The notes beneath the pieces are model-generated. The model had not been told where the DNA came from and did not search any database. It saw nothing but the letters and a program-made list of their open reading frames with translations. The translations under genes and the position numbers were made by a program. DNA of 32,400 nt from Treponema sp. (lineage in GTDB: Bacteria > Spirochaetota > Spirochaetia > Treponematales > Breznakiellaceae), in assembly GCA_031288005.1 (NCBI GenBank), contig JAITSE010000049.1:1-32400 (forward strand), read 5' to 3'. Positions 17,030-25,367 of the stretch are shown here, one piece after another; the first letter of the stretch is position 1; each line of letters starts with the position of its first letter.

Positions 17030-17038
17030 AGACGCTTC

Positions 17039-18544
17039 CTATTTCTTTCCAGAATAAAGGGTCATAACCATTTTGTCTTGATTCATTTTGATGAGATTAT
17101 ACCAGAGAGCCTTCTTTTTGGTAAGCGCCGGGCTTTTTCTGCCTATCAGCCTGAGTTTTTCATAGATTGTTGTTCCGTTTTTTGCCGCCAGATAGGTTTT
17201 AAGATGATCCCCGGAAAAAATCTGACCCGCCTTTTCATCGATTTCTTTATCTATGGCGGCTTCAAAGGGCTTTAAAAGCAAATCGTACTTTTCCGCGATT
17301 CCCCGGGTATAATCTATGATTAGCCGGTCAAAATGGGGGACCATTTCCATGATTTCCACAAAACTATGCAGAAGGGATACCGCAAAGGCGTAGTCTTCAT
17401 CTTCTACATAGGTCTTAATCCCGGTCTGGCAAAACTGTTGGAATGAGAGGTTGGTAACTGTCTGTATTCCGTTTACCGGCTTAGACGGTTCCGCCTGAAA
17501 ATCAGGCATCGTCCGTGTTACCTGGGCAAGAAGCTCCATGAGATCCAGGTAAATTTTTCGTTCCCATAGGTTTTCTTTTATTGACGTTAAAAGACGGGTC
17601 AAATTTTCGCTAAAATGCTCCTTGTACCGGTCTTCACTTTTGAACACCGCCTCGCAGGTAGGCAAGAATACGCCCTTGAATTCGATAATCCCGGTATCCA
17701 AGAAGTAAACCGTGTTGTTTTTAAAGAGAGGATTGGGATCTGCGGTATTCTCTTTTATGTAATTCATTTGAACCTGCTTGGTTATCATTATTCTGGATTC
17801 TCTGGGAGAAAGTTCGTTGGCCCGACTCTGAAGCCTGGCGCCGGTATTGAGGAGGAAGCCCGAAAGATCCCCCTGTTCGGTGATGATAAGGGGGCTTGTT
17901 GTATTCCCCCCGGTTATCCCGGCGGAAAGTTTAAAAACCGGCAGTATGGCGGCATCCCCGGTCCGCCTGGTATTTATCAAGGGATCGTTTACTACGCAGG
18001 TTTTACCAAAATAATCCATGATGGCGAGGGTCGCCGTAATGGCATCGGTAGCTGATGCCGCAACCAGCACTATTTCATCCCCGCGCTCCCGCTGGCTTAC
18101 GGTCTGACATTGCGCTGAAATCCGGCTTATCTCATGGTTAATAGTCCGGTCCAGGATATGAAGCATGGAAAGATTTTTCCGGGAATCCTGGCAGAATTTT
18201 GTGTACCCGTGAATATCCAGCAGGGCGATATAGAGATCCGAAATGGAAAGAGTATGCTTGAGGTCCCCTGCTTCAGGGAATCTTTTGTCCGGCAGCACAA
18301 GTTCCCGCCAAAGCCGGATGTGGGTTTCTGGCGATATATCCGCAAAAAATCCCCAATAGAGGCGTTTTATGAGTTCAAAAATCTTTAATATACTTGAATG
18401 GGTGCGGGGATTTTTGATCACAGGAGCGGCAAAATCCATCAGCTCTGAAAAAGCTGTTATCTCGCGGTTTATCACCCGGCCGTAGAAGAACGAAAACAAC
18501 TCCCATTCTGAAATTGATTCATTATATTCGGTTATTTCTTTCAC
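17039..18544 (-). CDS. Class III nucleotide cyclase-like protein
   Basis: A 501-residue soluble protein with GTG start. A central segment, about 100-300, resembles a class III adenylate/guanylate cyclase domain: LDIHGYTKF (109-117) with the metal-binding type Asp110, then RGDEIVLVAA (154-163) with Asp156, and LSAGITGG further on. The flanking N-terminal 100 and C-terminal 200 residues are mostly helical and unfamiliar to me. Substrate-defining Lys/Asp and the transition-state Asn/Arg cannot be assigned by eye, so activity is uncertain. A possible -10 (TATAAT, 18590-18585) lies about 40 bp upstream. It forms a two-gene operon with the EF-G gene. Confidence 0.6.
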   Translation of the reverse strand: MKEITEYNESISEWELFSFFYGRVINREITAFSELMDFAAPVIKNPRTHSSILKIFELIKRLYWGFFADISPETHIRLWRELVLPDKRFPEAGDLKHTLSISDLYIALLDIHGYTKFCQDSRKNLSMLHILDRTINHEISRISAQCQTVSQRERGDEIVLVAASATDAITATLAIMDYFGKTCVVNDPLINTRRTGDAAILPVFKLSAGITGGNTTSPLIITEQGDLSGFLLNTGARLQSRANELSPRESRIMITKQVQMNYIKENTADPNPLFKNNTVYFLDTGIIEFKGVFLPTCEAVFKSEDRYKEHFSENLTRLLTSIKENLWERKIYLDLMELLAQVTRTMPDFQAEPSKPVNGIQTVTNLSFQQFCQTGIKTYVEDEDYAFAVSLLHSFVEIMEMVPHFDRLIIDYTRGIAEKYDLLLKPFEAAIDKEIDEKAGQIFSGDHLKTYLAAKNGTTIYEKLRLIGRKSPALTKKKALWYNLIKMNQDKMVMTLYSGKK

Positions 18545-18600
18545 TAAACTTTTCTTCCGTAAAAAAACAACAATATTTTAAATTATTATACTATAAAGAT

Positions 18601-18840
18601 AATTTCGTTTATAGTAGAAGCTGTTCCTAAACTTCAGTTGTTGGAACAGATGCCTTAAGTTTAGTGGAAAAATCGGGTTTTCGTATGGTTTTTAAAAAGC
18701 TTGTTCTGCCGGAAACATCGGAAACAAAAATTTCCGATGTTTCCGCACCAATCGGGTTTTGGAACAAACCTCAGCATCCAAAATGTTTAGGCTGGTTATT
18801 ATGAAGATAATGGGGTATATTTATAAAAGGGAGGGGTAAT
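18601..18840. other. Intergenic region with 15-bp perfect inverted repeat
   Basis: It separates the divergent cyclase-like and TPR genes. CGGAAACATCGGAAA (18710-18724) pairs perfectly with 18731-18745 across a 6-nt loop. CTGTTCC/GGAACAG arms lie near 18623-18651, and TTGTTC/GGAACAA flanks the hairpin. The TPR promoter is not clear; TATATTTATAA near 18816 is a candidate -10. Confidence 0.6.
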
Positions 18841-19392
18841 GTGGAAACACCAACTTTTTTGAACGATTCTGGAATTGCGTTGACAGAAGCGAACCGGCCA
18901 AATGAGGCTATCCCTTTGTTTCAGAAAGCGCTAATCATGGAGCCTGAAAATCCTTTTCTCTGGACCAATCTTGGTATAGCCCAGCAGCGGACCGGAGATT
19001 ATGAGGAGGCTTTGAACAGTTTTCAGCGGGCCCTGGGAATAGAAGATAATATGTCTGACGCATGGGTTTCCATGGGTTTGATCTATTACGAACTGGAACT
19101 CTTTGAACTAGCGGAGGAATGTTATCATTCGGCGCTTTCGCGGGAAGATGCTTCGCCCAAAATCTGGAACAATCTGGGGGTTCTCTACTTTGCGGAAGGG
19201 AGTTATGAGGAAGCGCGGCGCTGCTTTGAGGAGGCCATACGCCTGACACCTATGTACTATGACGCTATGTATAACCTGCGGGATACCTGCCGGGAGCTTC
19301 ATGATTACCGGGCGGCTTCCGAATTTGCGCGCGTCCTTTCGTGTATATCTCCCAAATCCAATCATCCTAACCGTTCTACCGGCGTTTTGTAA
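18841..19392 (+). CDS. Tetratricopeptide repeat protein
   Basis: A 183-residue protein from GTG 18841, preceded by GGGAGGGG. About four consecutive 34-residue TPR units span residues 5-150, with the pattern W.NLG.....G.YEEA...F..AL or close variants (for example LWTNLGIAQQRTGDYEEA and IWNNLGVLYFAEGSYEEA). There is no signal peptide or membrane segment, so it is a cytosolic protein-protein scaffold. The partner is unknown. It lies 14 bp before the YmdB-family gene and probably heads a four-gene operon. Confidence 0.88.
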   Translation: METPTFLNDSGIALTEANRPNEAIPLFQKALIMEPENPFLWTNLGIAQQRTGDYEEALNSFQRALGIEDNMSDAWVSMGLIYYELELFELAEECYHSALSREDASPKIWNNLGVLYFAEGSYEEARRCFEEAIRLTPMYYDAMYNLRDTCRELHDYRAASEFARVLSCISPKSNHPNRSTGVL

Positions 19393-19406
19393 GAAGCGGA
19401 TATGCA

Positions 19407-20279
19407 TTGAAGATCATTTTTATAGCGGAAATTGTCGGAAAAGCCGGCATCCATGCCATAAAAAAGGGCCTGCCTGAACTAAAGCGGCGCTGGCAGCCTG
19501 CCTTTGTCATCGCCTGCGCCAACGGCGCTACTGGAGGAAACGGACTGGGGCGGAATCACGCGGCCTATCTGCGTAAGCTGGGGGCCGATGTCCTTACTGC
19601 CGGGGAATGCTGTTTCTATAAAAAAGACCTTGTAGAAAACATGAGCCGTTTGCCCTACGTATTAAGGCCGGACAATTTAAACGCCGCCGCCCCTGGATGC
19701 GGTTCCCGTATTTACAAAGCCGGCAACGAAAAAATAGCCGTCGCGGTCCTCTTGGGCCAGAGCGGTTTCAGTCGTATGCACGGGGACAGCCCTACAGCCA
19801 GGCTCCCGGTTCTTCTGGAGCGGCTCCGCCAGGAAACACCTTATATCATCGTCAACTTTCATGCCGAAGCCACCGCTGAAAAACGGACCTTATTTGCCGC
19901 CGCCAATGGACTCTGTTCTGCGGTAATAGGTTCCCACAGCCGGGTCCAGACCGCCGATGAGACCATCATGAGCGGAGGTACAGCGGTGATTACCGATGCC
20001 GGACGTACCGGAAGCGTCAATTCTGTCGGGGGCGTTGAAATCAAAAACCGTATCCAGGAATATCTTTCGGGCATCCCCGAATGGACTCAGGAAGCCTATG
20101 ACGCTCCCGAATTGCAGGGGGTTCTTATAGATCTCAAGCCTGACGGTACAGCGGCCTCCATAACCCGCATCCGCCAGAGGGTCCCGGATATGCCCGTCCA
20201 ATCTGCCGGCGGCAGTCAGCCGGCGGTTGAAGAAGCGGGCTGCGGAGACGCCGGCGAAGAGTCGGAAGACCTTCCGTGA
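19407..20279 (+). CDS. YmdB-family (TIGR00282) metallophosphoesterase homologue, probably inactive
   Basis: A 290-residue protein from TTG 19407, where the start MKIIFIAEIVG matches the family start. The fold signatures persist: FHAEAT (151-156), SHSRVQTAD (176-184) and GTAVITDAG (191-199). In Bacillus YmdB the two-metal centre uses D8, E39, N40, N67, H68, H150, H175 and H177. The equivalent residues here read E8, N39, G40, E67, C68, H152, H177 and R179, so only two ligands are unchanged. The protein is therefore likely a pseudoenzyme or has different chemistry. The C-terminal 40 residues are an acidic, Gly-rich tail. It overlaps the RseC-like gene by 4 bp (GTGA). Confidence 0.8.
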   Translation: MKIIFIAEIVGKAGIHAIKKGLPELKRRWQPAFVIACANGATGGNGLGRNHAAYLRKLGADVLTAGECCFYKKDLVENMSRLPYVLRPDNLNAAAPGCGSRIYKAGNEKIAVAVLLGQSGFSRMHGDSPTARLPVLLERLRQETPYIIVNFHAEATAEKRTLFAAANGLCSAVIGSHSRVQTADETIMSGGTAVITDAGRTGSVNSVGGVEIKNRIQEYLSGIPEWTQEAYDAPELQGVLIDLKPDGTAASITRIRQRVPDMPVQSAGGSQPAVEEAGCGDAGEESEDLP

Positions 20280-20677
20280 AAGAGGCGGGCCGGGTTCTGG
20301 CTGTTTCCGGGGAAGATGTTACCGTCCTGCGGGACGCCGCCGCCGTCTGCTTCGGCTGTATGAATTATGGCTGCCAGAAGAAGCGGGAAACCGTTGTTGC
20401 TGAAAACAGGACGGGCCTCCCGGTTTTAACGGGCCAAGTTGTGGAAACCGAATTTCCCCTAAAAACCGCCTTGGCCCAGGGACTTCCCCTGCTGCTGTTT
20501 CCTTTTTTTGCCTGCGCCGCCGTTTACCTGGCAAGCGGCATCCTTTTTCCCGCTTCAAAGGAACCTCTCCGGGCGGCGCTGGGAACCGCGGCTCTTTTCA
20601 TTACAGGATTTATCTTTTGCTTATACCGCAGAAAACACCCCTTCAAAACCCGGCCTGTAATAACACGGATCATATAA
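20276..20677 (+). CDS. RseC/MucC-like membrane protein
   Basis: A 133-residue protein from GTG 20276, overlapping the previous stop. The N-terminal domain has the Cys cluster C25, C28 and C33 (CFGCMNYGC), like the SoxR-reducing system protein RseC. Two membrane helices follow (about 66-90 and 95-116) and a basic tail. In known cases RseC affects SoxR reduction alongside the Rsx/Rnf complex or modulates sigma-E. No rnf genes are in the window, so its partner is unknown. Confidence 0.75.
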   Translation: MKEAGRVLAVSGEDVTVLRDAAAVCFGCMNYGCQKKRETVVAENRTGLPVLTGQVVETEFPLKTALAQGLPLLLFPFFACAAVYLASGILFPASKEPLRAALGTAALFITGFIFCLYRRKHPFKTRPVITRII

Positions 20678-20744
20678 GCCGCCGCAAGGCCAGACAGCCG
20701 GCTTCATCCGCCAAGTTCGTATCTTTCCCTGCCGAAGATATACT

Positions 20745-21749
20745 ATGGAAGCAATCAAAACCGCCCTTATCGGCCTTGGACGTATCGCAAGCCTTTTGGA
20801 AGACGACAGCCTCCGGGAAAAACCATGCACCCATGCCGGCGCTGTTGCGGCTAACCCGGACTGTGTCCTTAGCGCTGGCGCGGATATTGCCGGTGCCCGC
20901 CGCAGCCTTTTTGCCAAACGCTGGAGCGTCCCGGTTTACGCCCACGCCGAGGAAATGCTCCGCGAACACAGGCCGTCCATCCTCTGCATAGCCACTCACC
21001 CGGACAGCCACCTCCGTTACTGCGTTCTGGCTGCCGAATACGGAGTCCCCGTAGTAATCTGCGAGAAGCCCCTGGCAGACAGCCTTCGTTCCGCGCGGAA
21101 GATAGCGGCGCTGCAAAGAAACTACGGCGTCCGCATCATCACGAATCATGAGCGGCGCTATGCGGCGGATTATGCCGAAGCCAGGGCGATACTGCGAAAC
21201 GGAACATTGGGCGCGCTGCTCAGCGTCAAAGCGGCTCTCTATATGGGACGAAGCCAGCACATCAGGGACCTGCTCTGGCATGACGGGACGCACCTCGCGG
21301 ACGCCGTCATGTTCCTGACAGACTGTATCCTCCTGCACAAAAAACGTTTCGGCGCGCCGCTTTCCTCGCGGGAAGGGACGGCTTTTTTGGCTGGGCTTCT
21401 GATACCGGCGGAAGAAAACGGAGCGCCGGGGCCGGCGGCCTCAATTCCCTTCTTTATGGAGGCCGGAGCGGGGCGGGATCATCTGGTGTTTGGAATGGAG
21501 TTTTCCTGCGAGAGAGGGCGCCTCAGAATTGGCAACGGCGTTTTTGAAGTGTGGGAAAGCCGCCCCAGTCCTTATGCGGAAAAGTTCCGTTCCCTTGAAA
21601 AGACGCGGGAGGGTTTTGAAGGACCGACAGCTTACTTCGCAAACATGGTGGCTGACGCCGTAGCCTGCGTCCGGGACCCTGGCCGCAGGCCGCTTTCCGG
21701 GGCGGATGAGGGACTGCGGGTCATCGAGTATCTGCACAAGGCAGGGTGA
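20745..21749 (+). CDS. Gfo/Idh/MocA family oxidoreductase
   Basis: A 334-residue protein. The N-terminal Rossmann fold has GLGRIA (10-15). The family's EKP motif is at 107-109 (VICEKPLADS), with the Lys expected to act in hydride transfer. NHERRY follows, then the C-terminal alpha/beta domain with HDGTHLADAV. Members are NAD(P)-dependent sugar, inositol or tetrapyrrole-type dehydrogenases; the substrate cannot be set from sequence. The gap to the RseC-like gene is 67 bp, so it may share the operon. Confidence 0.88.
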   Translation: MEAIKTALIGLGRIASLLEDDSLREKPCTHAGAVAANPDCVLSAGADIAGARRSLFAKRWSVPVYAHAEEMLREHRPSILCIATHPDSHLRYCVLAAEYGVPVVICEKPLADSLRSARKIAALQRNYGVRIITNHERRYAADYAEARAILRNGTLGALLSVKAALYMGRSQHIRDLLWHDGTHLADAVMFLTDCILLHKKRFGAPLSSREGTAFLAGLLIPAEENGAPGPAASIPFFMEAGAGRDHLVFGMEFSCERGRLRIGNGVFEVWESRPSPYAEKFRSLEKTREGFEGPTAYFANMVADAVACVRDPGRRPLSGADEGLRVIEYLHKAG

Positions 21750-21787
21750 ACGCCTCTGTGAAATGAGGCGCCCTAAGATTTTCCCAT

Positions 21788-21919
21788 GAGATGCGGGAGT
21801 TTCCAAAACGAGAAGCGCTTCTCGTCATTAAGAGATGCGGGAGTCTCAGGCAAGAGCTGCGCTTCTCTTCATAAACTGATACGGAAGTCCCAAGCGGGAG
21901 AAACGCTCAATGCGTTAAG
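21788..21919. repeat. Three degenerate 44-bp tandem repeats
   Basis: Units start at 21788, 21832 and 21876 with a constant 44-bp period. Each opens with GA(G/-)AT(G/A)CGG(G/A)AGT. The first contains the perfect palindrome GAGAAGCGCTTCTC, and the second a weaker version. The array lies between the convergent ends of the oxidoreductase and PrsW-like genes, so it could act as a transcription-end structure. Confidence 0.75.
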
Positions 21920-21927
21920 CGTCCGGT

Positions 21928-22587
21928 TCAGCCGGTATTGGCGCTCCGGCGTATCACCTGAATCGAGGAAAACAAGGCGGTAAAAACCAGAAGGATGGAA
22001 AAAACCGGGGGCAGGCCGGGACTTACCGTCATGAAGTTATACATACCGTGGACGGCCACGGCGTTGAAGAAATAGGCAAGCGCCCGGAAAGGCGATTGGG
22101 GCAGGCTGGCGGCGGCAAGACCGACGCGGCAGCCGCACGCTCCGTGAAGGGGGGCGGCGGTAACGGCGCGGAGCAGCGGGGCCGAGGGATCGGCTGCGCC
22201 GTAAGCGGCGGTTTCAATCACGGCGAATCCCAGGCCGGCCAAGAGGCCCGCAGCCGCGCCGAAGGAAAGGGAATCCTGTGGGAGCGGTTCTGAAAGACGG
22301 CGGAATTGCAAAACAAGGAGGAGCAGCGCCAGGCGGCCCGCTTCTTCGGTCAGCGCAACATGAATAAAAAGTTTTAAGAAAACGCTTCCCATGTCTATGC
22401 CAAACTGCGGGGAAAAAAGAGTTTGCAGAAAACCGGCCAGGAGCAGGGCGGCGCAGCCTGCGGCCAAAGAGATCAGAAACCACCGGAGGCTCAGGGGAAA
22501 ACGGCTAAGCCTGAACCAGATAAAAACCGGAAGTATGGGCAGCGCGGATATAAAAACTAGTAAAATCAGTATCCAGATTCCTGTCAT
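21928..22587 (-). CDS. PrsW-like intramembrane protease homologue
   Basis: A 219-residue protein with about six or seven hydrophobic segments. It has the family motifs in order: TEEAGR (E81, E82), GLGFAVIE (E125), LHG (H148) and AVHGMYNF (H180). In Bacillus, PrsW cuts the anti-sigma factor RsiW; other members are of unknown function. No sigma/anti-sigma pair is in the window. It diverges from the shikimate kinase gene with a 40-bp gap. The ribosome site is weak. Confidence 0.8.
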   Translation of the reverse strand: MTGIWILILLVFISALPILPVFIWFRLSRFPLSLRWFLISLAAGCAALLLAGFLQTLFSPQFGIDMGSVFLKLFIHVALTEEAGRLALLLLVLQFRRLSEPLPQDSLSFGAAAGLLAGLGFAVIETAAYGAADPSAPLLRAVTAAPLHGACGCRVGLAAASLPQSPFRALAYFFNAVAVHGMYNFMTVSPGLPPVFSILLVFTALFSSIQVIRRSANTG

Positions 22588-22627
22588 TCTATGGTTTTAT
22601 TTTAGTCCCTGCTGTAGGGTGTAGTCT

Positions 22628-23212
22628 ATGGGAATATTACTATTTATACGGCATATTTTTCTTCTTGGCCCAAAACATTCGGGGAAAACCAGCGCTGGCA
22701 GGGAACTGTCCAAACTCCTTGAGGGCGGCTTTGTGGATATGGATGAATTAATCGAAGCCCAAACCGGCAAGAGCGCCCGCGCGCTTTTCAGGGAATCGCC
22801 ATCTGTTTTTCGTGCTGCGGAACAGCGCGCCCTGGAAAGCCTCTTTTCCCTTCATGCCGAAGAAGGCGCCCCTCCGCTTGTCACAGCCTCAGGCGGCGGG
22901 ATAATTGATAACCCCGGGGCAATGCGGCTTCTCCTTGAAGCGGACGGACTTTTCCTTGTAAACGTGGAGACGCCTGCGGAAACCGCCTGGGAGAGGATAC
23001 TAGCGGCGGCTGAGCGGAGCGGGGATATGCCCCCTTTTCTTGAAACAGAAAATCCCAGGGAGACCCACAGGCTGCTCCATGAACGGAGGGCCGCGGCGTA
23101 CCGGGATATTGCGAGCCTTACGGTGCGGAGCGAAAGCAAAGCGCCTGATGAAATAGGGCGGGAGATACTACAGGCGCTGAAGCTGTTGTCAGATAAAAGC
23201 AATAAAATATAA
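22628..23212 (+). CDS. aroK: Shikimate kinase
   Basis: A 194-residue P-loop kinase with Walker A GPKHSGKT (14-21), DMDELIE (37-43, the shikimate-binding Asp) and SGGGII (near 92-97). It phosphorylates shikimate at the 3-hydroxyl in aromatic amino acid synthesis. It is slightly longer than the usual 170 residues, and no other aro genes are nearby. A distantly related small-molecule kinase cannot be excluded, but the DxD and GGG motifs favour AroK. Confidence 0.82.
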   Translation: MGILLFIRHIFLLGPKHSGKTSAGRELSKLLEGGFVDMDELIEAQTGKSARALFRESPSVFRAAEQRALESLFSLHAEEGAPPLVTASGGGIIDNPGAMRLLLEADGLFLVNVETPAETAWERILAAAERSGDMPPFLETENPRETHRLLHERRAAAYRDIASLTVRSESKAPDEIGREILQALKLLSDKSNKI

Positions 23213-23288
23213 AAGAAACGCAGGGCGCGGAGCGGCTTTTCATAAAATTCTTCTTGTAATTCTTTTTTTTGAATTTGATATTTATGGT

Positions 23289-24221
23289 ATGCGAAGAACC
23301 AGATTTTATCAGAAACAGCTTTTCCCCTCAGTATTAAATCATATCTATGATGGAATTATTGCGTTGGATTCTGAATTAACGATTGTATATATAAATCCCG
23401 CCGCCGAAAAGATGACATCTCTGGACAGCCGGAATGTTCAGGGATACTGTGTTCATCAGTTTTTTTCGCTGATTGAACCGCAAAACTTGTCTTCTTTATT
23501 GCCTCTGATATTCTCAACTCCCGGCGAAACCGGTCCAGGTGCGGCCGGAAATACTGAAAGGCTTCTCTCTTTCAGGAATGCCGTTCTGAAAAGCTGCCAT
23601 GGTGTCACATTGTCTGTGGAGGGGAATATCAACCGTTTTCCTTCCGCAATGGGCGGAAAGCCTGGATATATACTGGTATTCCGGGATATAAGCAGCCGAA
23701 AAAACCACTCTATCCTTACCGGTTATACGTGTCATTATGATTTTCTGACAGGACTCGCAAACCGCGAAGGCTTGACCCTGCAATTAAAAGAAATGCTGGG
23801 GGATTCTGAAAATCATGACGGCAGGCATACTCTTCTTGAACTTGAGATTGACCGCTTCGCCAAAATTACGAACAAAGCGGGTATGCCGGGGACGGAAGAA
23901 ATTTTAAAGCAGTTTGCGGGGATTCTCCGTTCCAAAATACAGCAGAAAGACATAGCGGCCAGGCTTTACGACGGCACATTTATTCTTGCGCTACGGAACT
24001 GTTCGATTCGGGATGCTGTTCATGTAGCTGGGCGCATCAATATGGCGGTGAGCAATCATGCTTTTATGTACCGGGAGGTGGAGTTTCCCCTTTCGGTCAG
24101 CATCGGCATGGTTGCTTTGTCGAAAGAAAAGAGAAACATAGAAACCCTGCTCCGTTCAGCTAAAACAGCCTGTAGCTGCGCCAAACGGGAAGAAGGGAAC
24201 CGGATTTTTTACTTTACATGA
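23289..24221 (+). CDS. PAS domain plus degenerate GGDEF domain protein
   Basis: A 310-residue cytosolic protein. The PAS domain covers about 14-138 (DGIIALDSELTIVYINPAAE, ending in FRDISSRKN). A GGDEF domain follows from YDFLTGLANR (150-159). The LEIDRF segment keeps the metal-type Asp188. The signature RLGGDEF is replaced by RLYDGTF (225-231). The active half-site is therefore lost and cyclase activity is unlikely; a receptor or GTP-binding role is possible. An AT-rich stretch without a clear Shine-Dalgarno precedes the ATG. Confidence 0.88.
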   Translation: MRRTRFYQKQLFPSVLNHIYDGIIALDSELTIVYINPAAEKMTSLDSRNVQGYCVHQFFSLIEPQNLSSLLPLIFSTPGETGPGAAGNTERLLSFRNAVLKSCHGVTLSVEGNINRFPSAMGGKPGYILVFRDISSRKNHSILTGYTCHYDFLTGLANREGLTLQLKEMLGDSENHDGRHTLLELEIDRFAKITNKAGMPGTEEILKQFAGILRSKIQQKDIAARLYDGTFILALRNCSIRDAVHVAGRINMAVSNHAFMYREVEFPLSVSIGMVALSKEKRNIETLLRSAKTACSCAKREEGNRIFYFT

Positions 24222-24236
24222 AAGAACGCCGTTCGG

Positions 24237-24710
24237 TCATTCGATTACAAGGTATTCATTAAAATAAATCGTTTCTATCTGCCCAAGGCGGAGCAGTGAA
24301 TTATACCGGCGCAGTATTTCCGCCTTTATCGAAGCGTCGTCTTTACGCAGCAGTTCTTTTGTTGACAATGACACAAAGTATTCATTAGTGATATTTCTAA
24401 AATTCATAATCTGCGTTGCCAATTCTTCCGCAAAGGGTTTGTCGTCTGACGGATAGGGAAAAACAACAGACACAATTACTGTTACAGGCTCCGGGCCGGC
24501 GGTTGCGGCGCGCAGCCTGCCTACGCCGGTAAAGATGCCGTCTTCCGCTGCGGATTGGGGGGCCGGCTGGCGCGGCGGCTCTGCTCCGCCCGCACGGAAG
24601 ACAAGCGCGTAAAGGGTTCCCCCGATCAGAACCAGCGCCAAAAACGCCACGGTTGCCAGCAAAATGCGGTATACTGCCGTCTCTTTCCGGACGGCTCCTT
24701 CTTCCTTCAT
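24237..24710 (-). CDS. FliL-like flagellar basal-body protein
   Basis: A 157-residue protein with a short cytoplasmic N-terminus, one membrane helix (about 15-38), a Pro/Ala linker and a C-terminal domain ending L.RLGQIETIYFNEYLVIE, the FliL-type ending. The start ATG has GAGG about 8 bases upstream. FliL surrounds the stator in the periplasm and supports motor torque. It is isolated from other flagellar genes here, so it may be a second FliL-like copy rather than the fli-operon one. Confidence 0.75.
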   Translation of the reverse strand: MKEEGAVRKETAVYRILLATVAFLALVLIGGTLYALVFRAGGAEPPRQPAPQSAAEDGIFTGVGRLRAATAGPEPVTVIVSVVFPYPSDDKPFAEELATQIMNFRNITNEYFVSLSTKELLRKDDASIKAEILRRYNSLLRLGQIETIYFNEYLVIE

Positions 24711-24803
24711 TCATATTCCTCTTTCCTTATATTATATGTTTCATTTCTATTTTTTGGTAGTATAACGGTTCGACGGAATTCGAATCTTGGGGCAGTGGTA
24801 TGT

Positions 24804-24958
24804 TAATGGGGGGTCCGTGCAACCCTACGGGTTGCTAAGCAGTTTCGGACCTTTGGTCCGAAACTGCACGGCGGGGGCGTTGCGGGGGTGGAACCCCCGC
24901 TGAGGGGGGTGCCGGAAGCCGTAGGCTGTAGGCAGGGGGGAGACTTCCCCCCTCCTCC
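24804..24958 (+). repeat. GC-rich modular repeat, copy A
   Basis: It starts TAATGGGGGGTCC. It continues with a closed multi-branch fold: CCGTGC and GCACGG enclose AACCC-tac-GGGTT and AGTTTCGGACC-ttt-GGTCCGAAACT. Next comes GCGGGGG-tggaa-CCCCCGC, then a tail hairpin GGGGGGA..TTCCCCCC. The first 110 bp align without gaps to copy B (27821). No protein is evident. It lies between the fliL-like and cupin genes. Confidence 0.85.
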
Positions 24959-25019
24959 TAAATAGTCACAGTATACCTTTTAATTAATTTCGTGGTATTT
25001 TCAGATGAGGAGGTACGGC

Positions 25020-25364
25020 ATGGTTGTATACAGAAGCGATATGAAACGTGAGTCGAAGGAAGGGCTTAGAAACGGGGAAGGGACGGCGGCTTTTACGCAT
25101 TTTGCGGCGGGGGGAAGTCAAAAAAACGTCCGCCTGGCGGCGGAAATCGCGCTGCCTCCGGGAGCGTCTATCGGTTACCACCAGCACGAGGGGGAAACTG
25201 AGTATTTTGTCTTTCTGGAAGGAAGCGGTACGGCAAATGACAATGGGACGGAAGTTCCGGTCGGGAAAGGGGACGTGATGATCACCGGAGACGGCGCGTA
25301 TCACGGGATTCGTAATTCGGGAACCAGCCCGCTGGTTTTTAACGCCTTTATCATTACCCACTAA
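25020..25364 (+). CDS. Small cupin-domain protein
   Basis: A 114-residue protein from ATG 25020, with GAGGAGG correctly spaced; an in-frame ATG at 25005 lies before that site. A single cupin barrel has motif 1 G-x-H54-x-H56-x4-E61 and motif 2 with H95..N99, so all four usual metal ligands are present. The role of such one-domain cupins ranges from sugar isomerases to sensors and cannot be told here. It is 3 bp upstream of glmS and probably co-translated with it. Confidence 0.88.
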   Translation: MVVYRSDMKRESKEGLRNGEGTAAFTHFAAGGSQKNVRLAAEIALPPGASIGYHQHEGETEYFVFLEGSGTANDNGTEVPVGKGDVMITGDGAYHGIRNSGTSPLVFNAFIITH

Positions 25365-25367
25365 ATC

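Noticed and set aside
24758..24800. tRNA-like words (GGTAGTATAACGG and TTCGAATC)
   Set aside because: No acceptor, anticodon or T-stem pairing could be built; probably chance or a decayed fragment.
25320..25367. glmS ribozyme before glmS
   Set aside because: Only 3 bp separate the cupin stop from the glmS start, so there is no room for the ribozyme.
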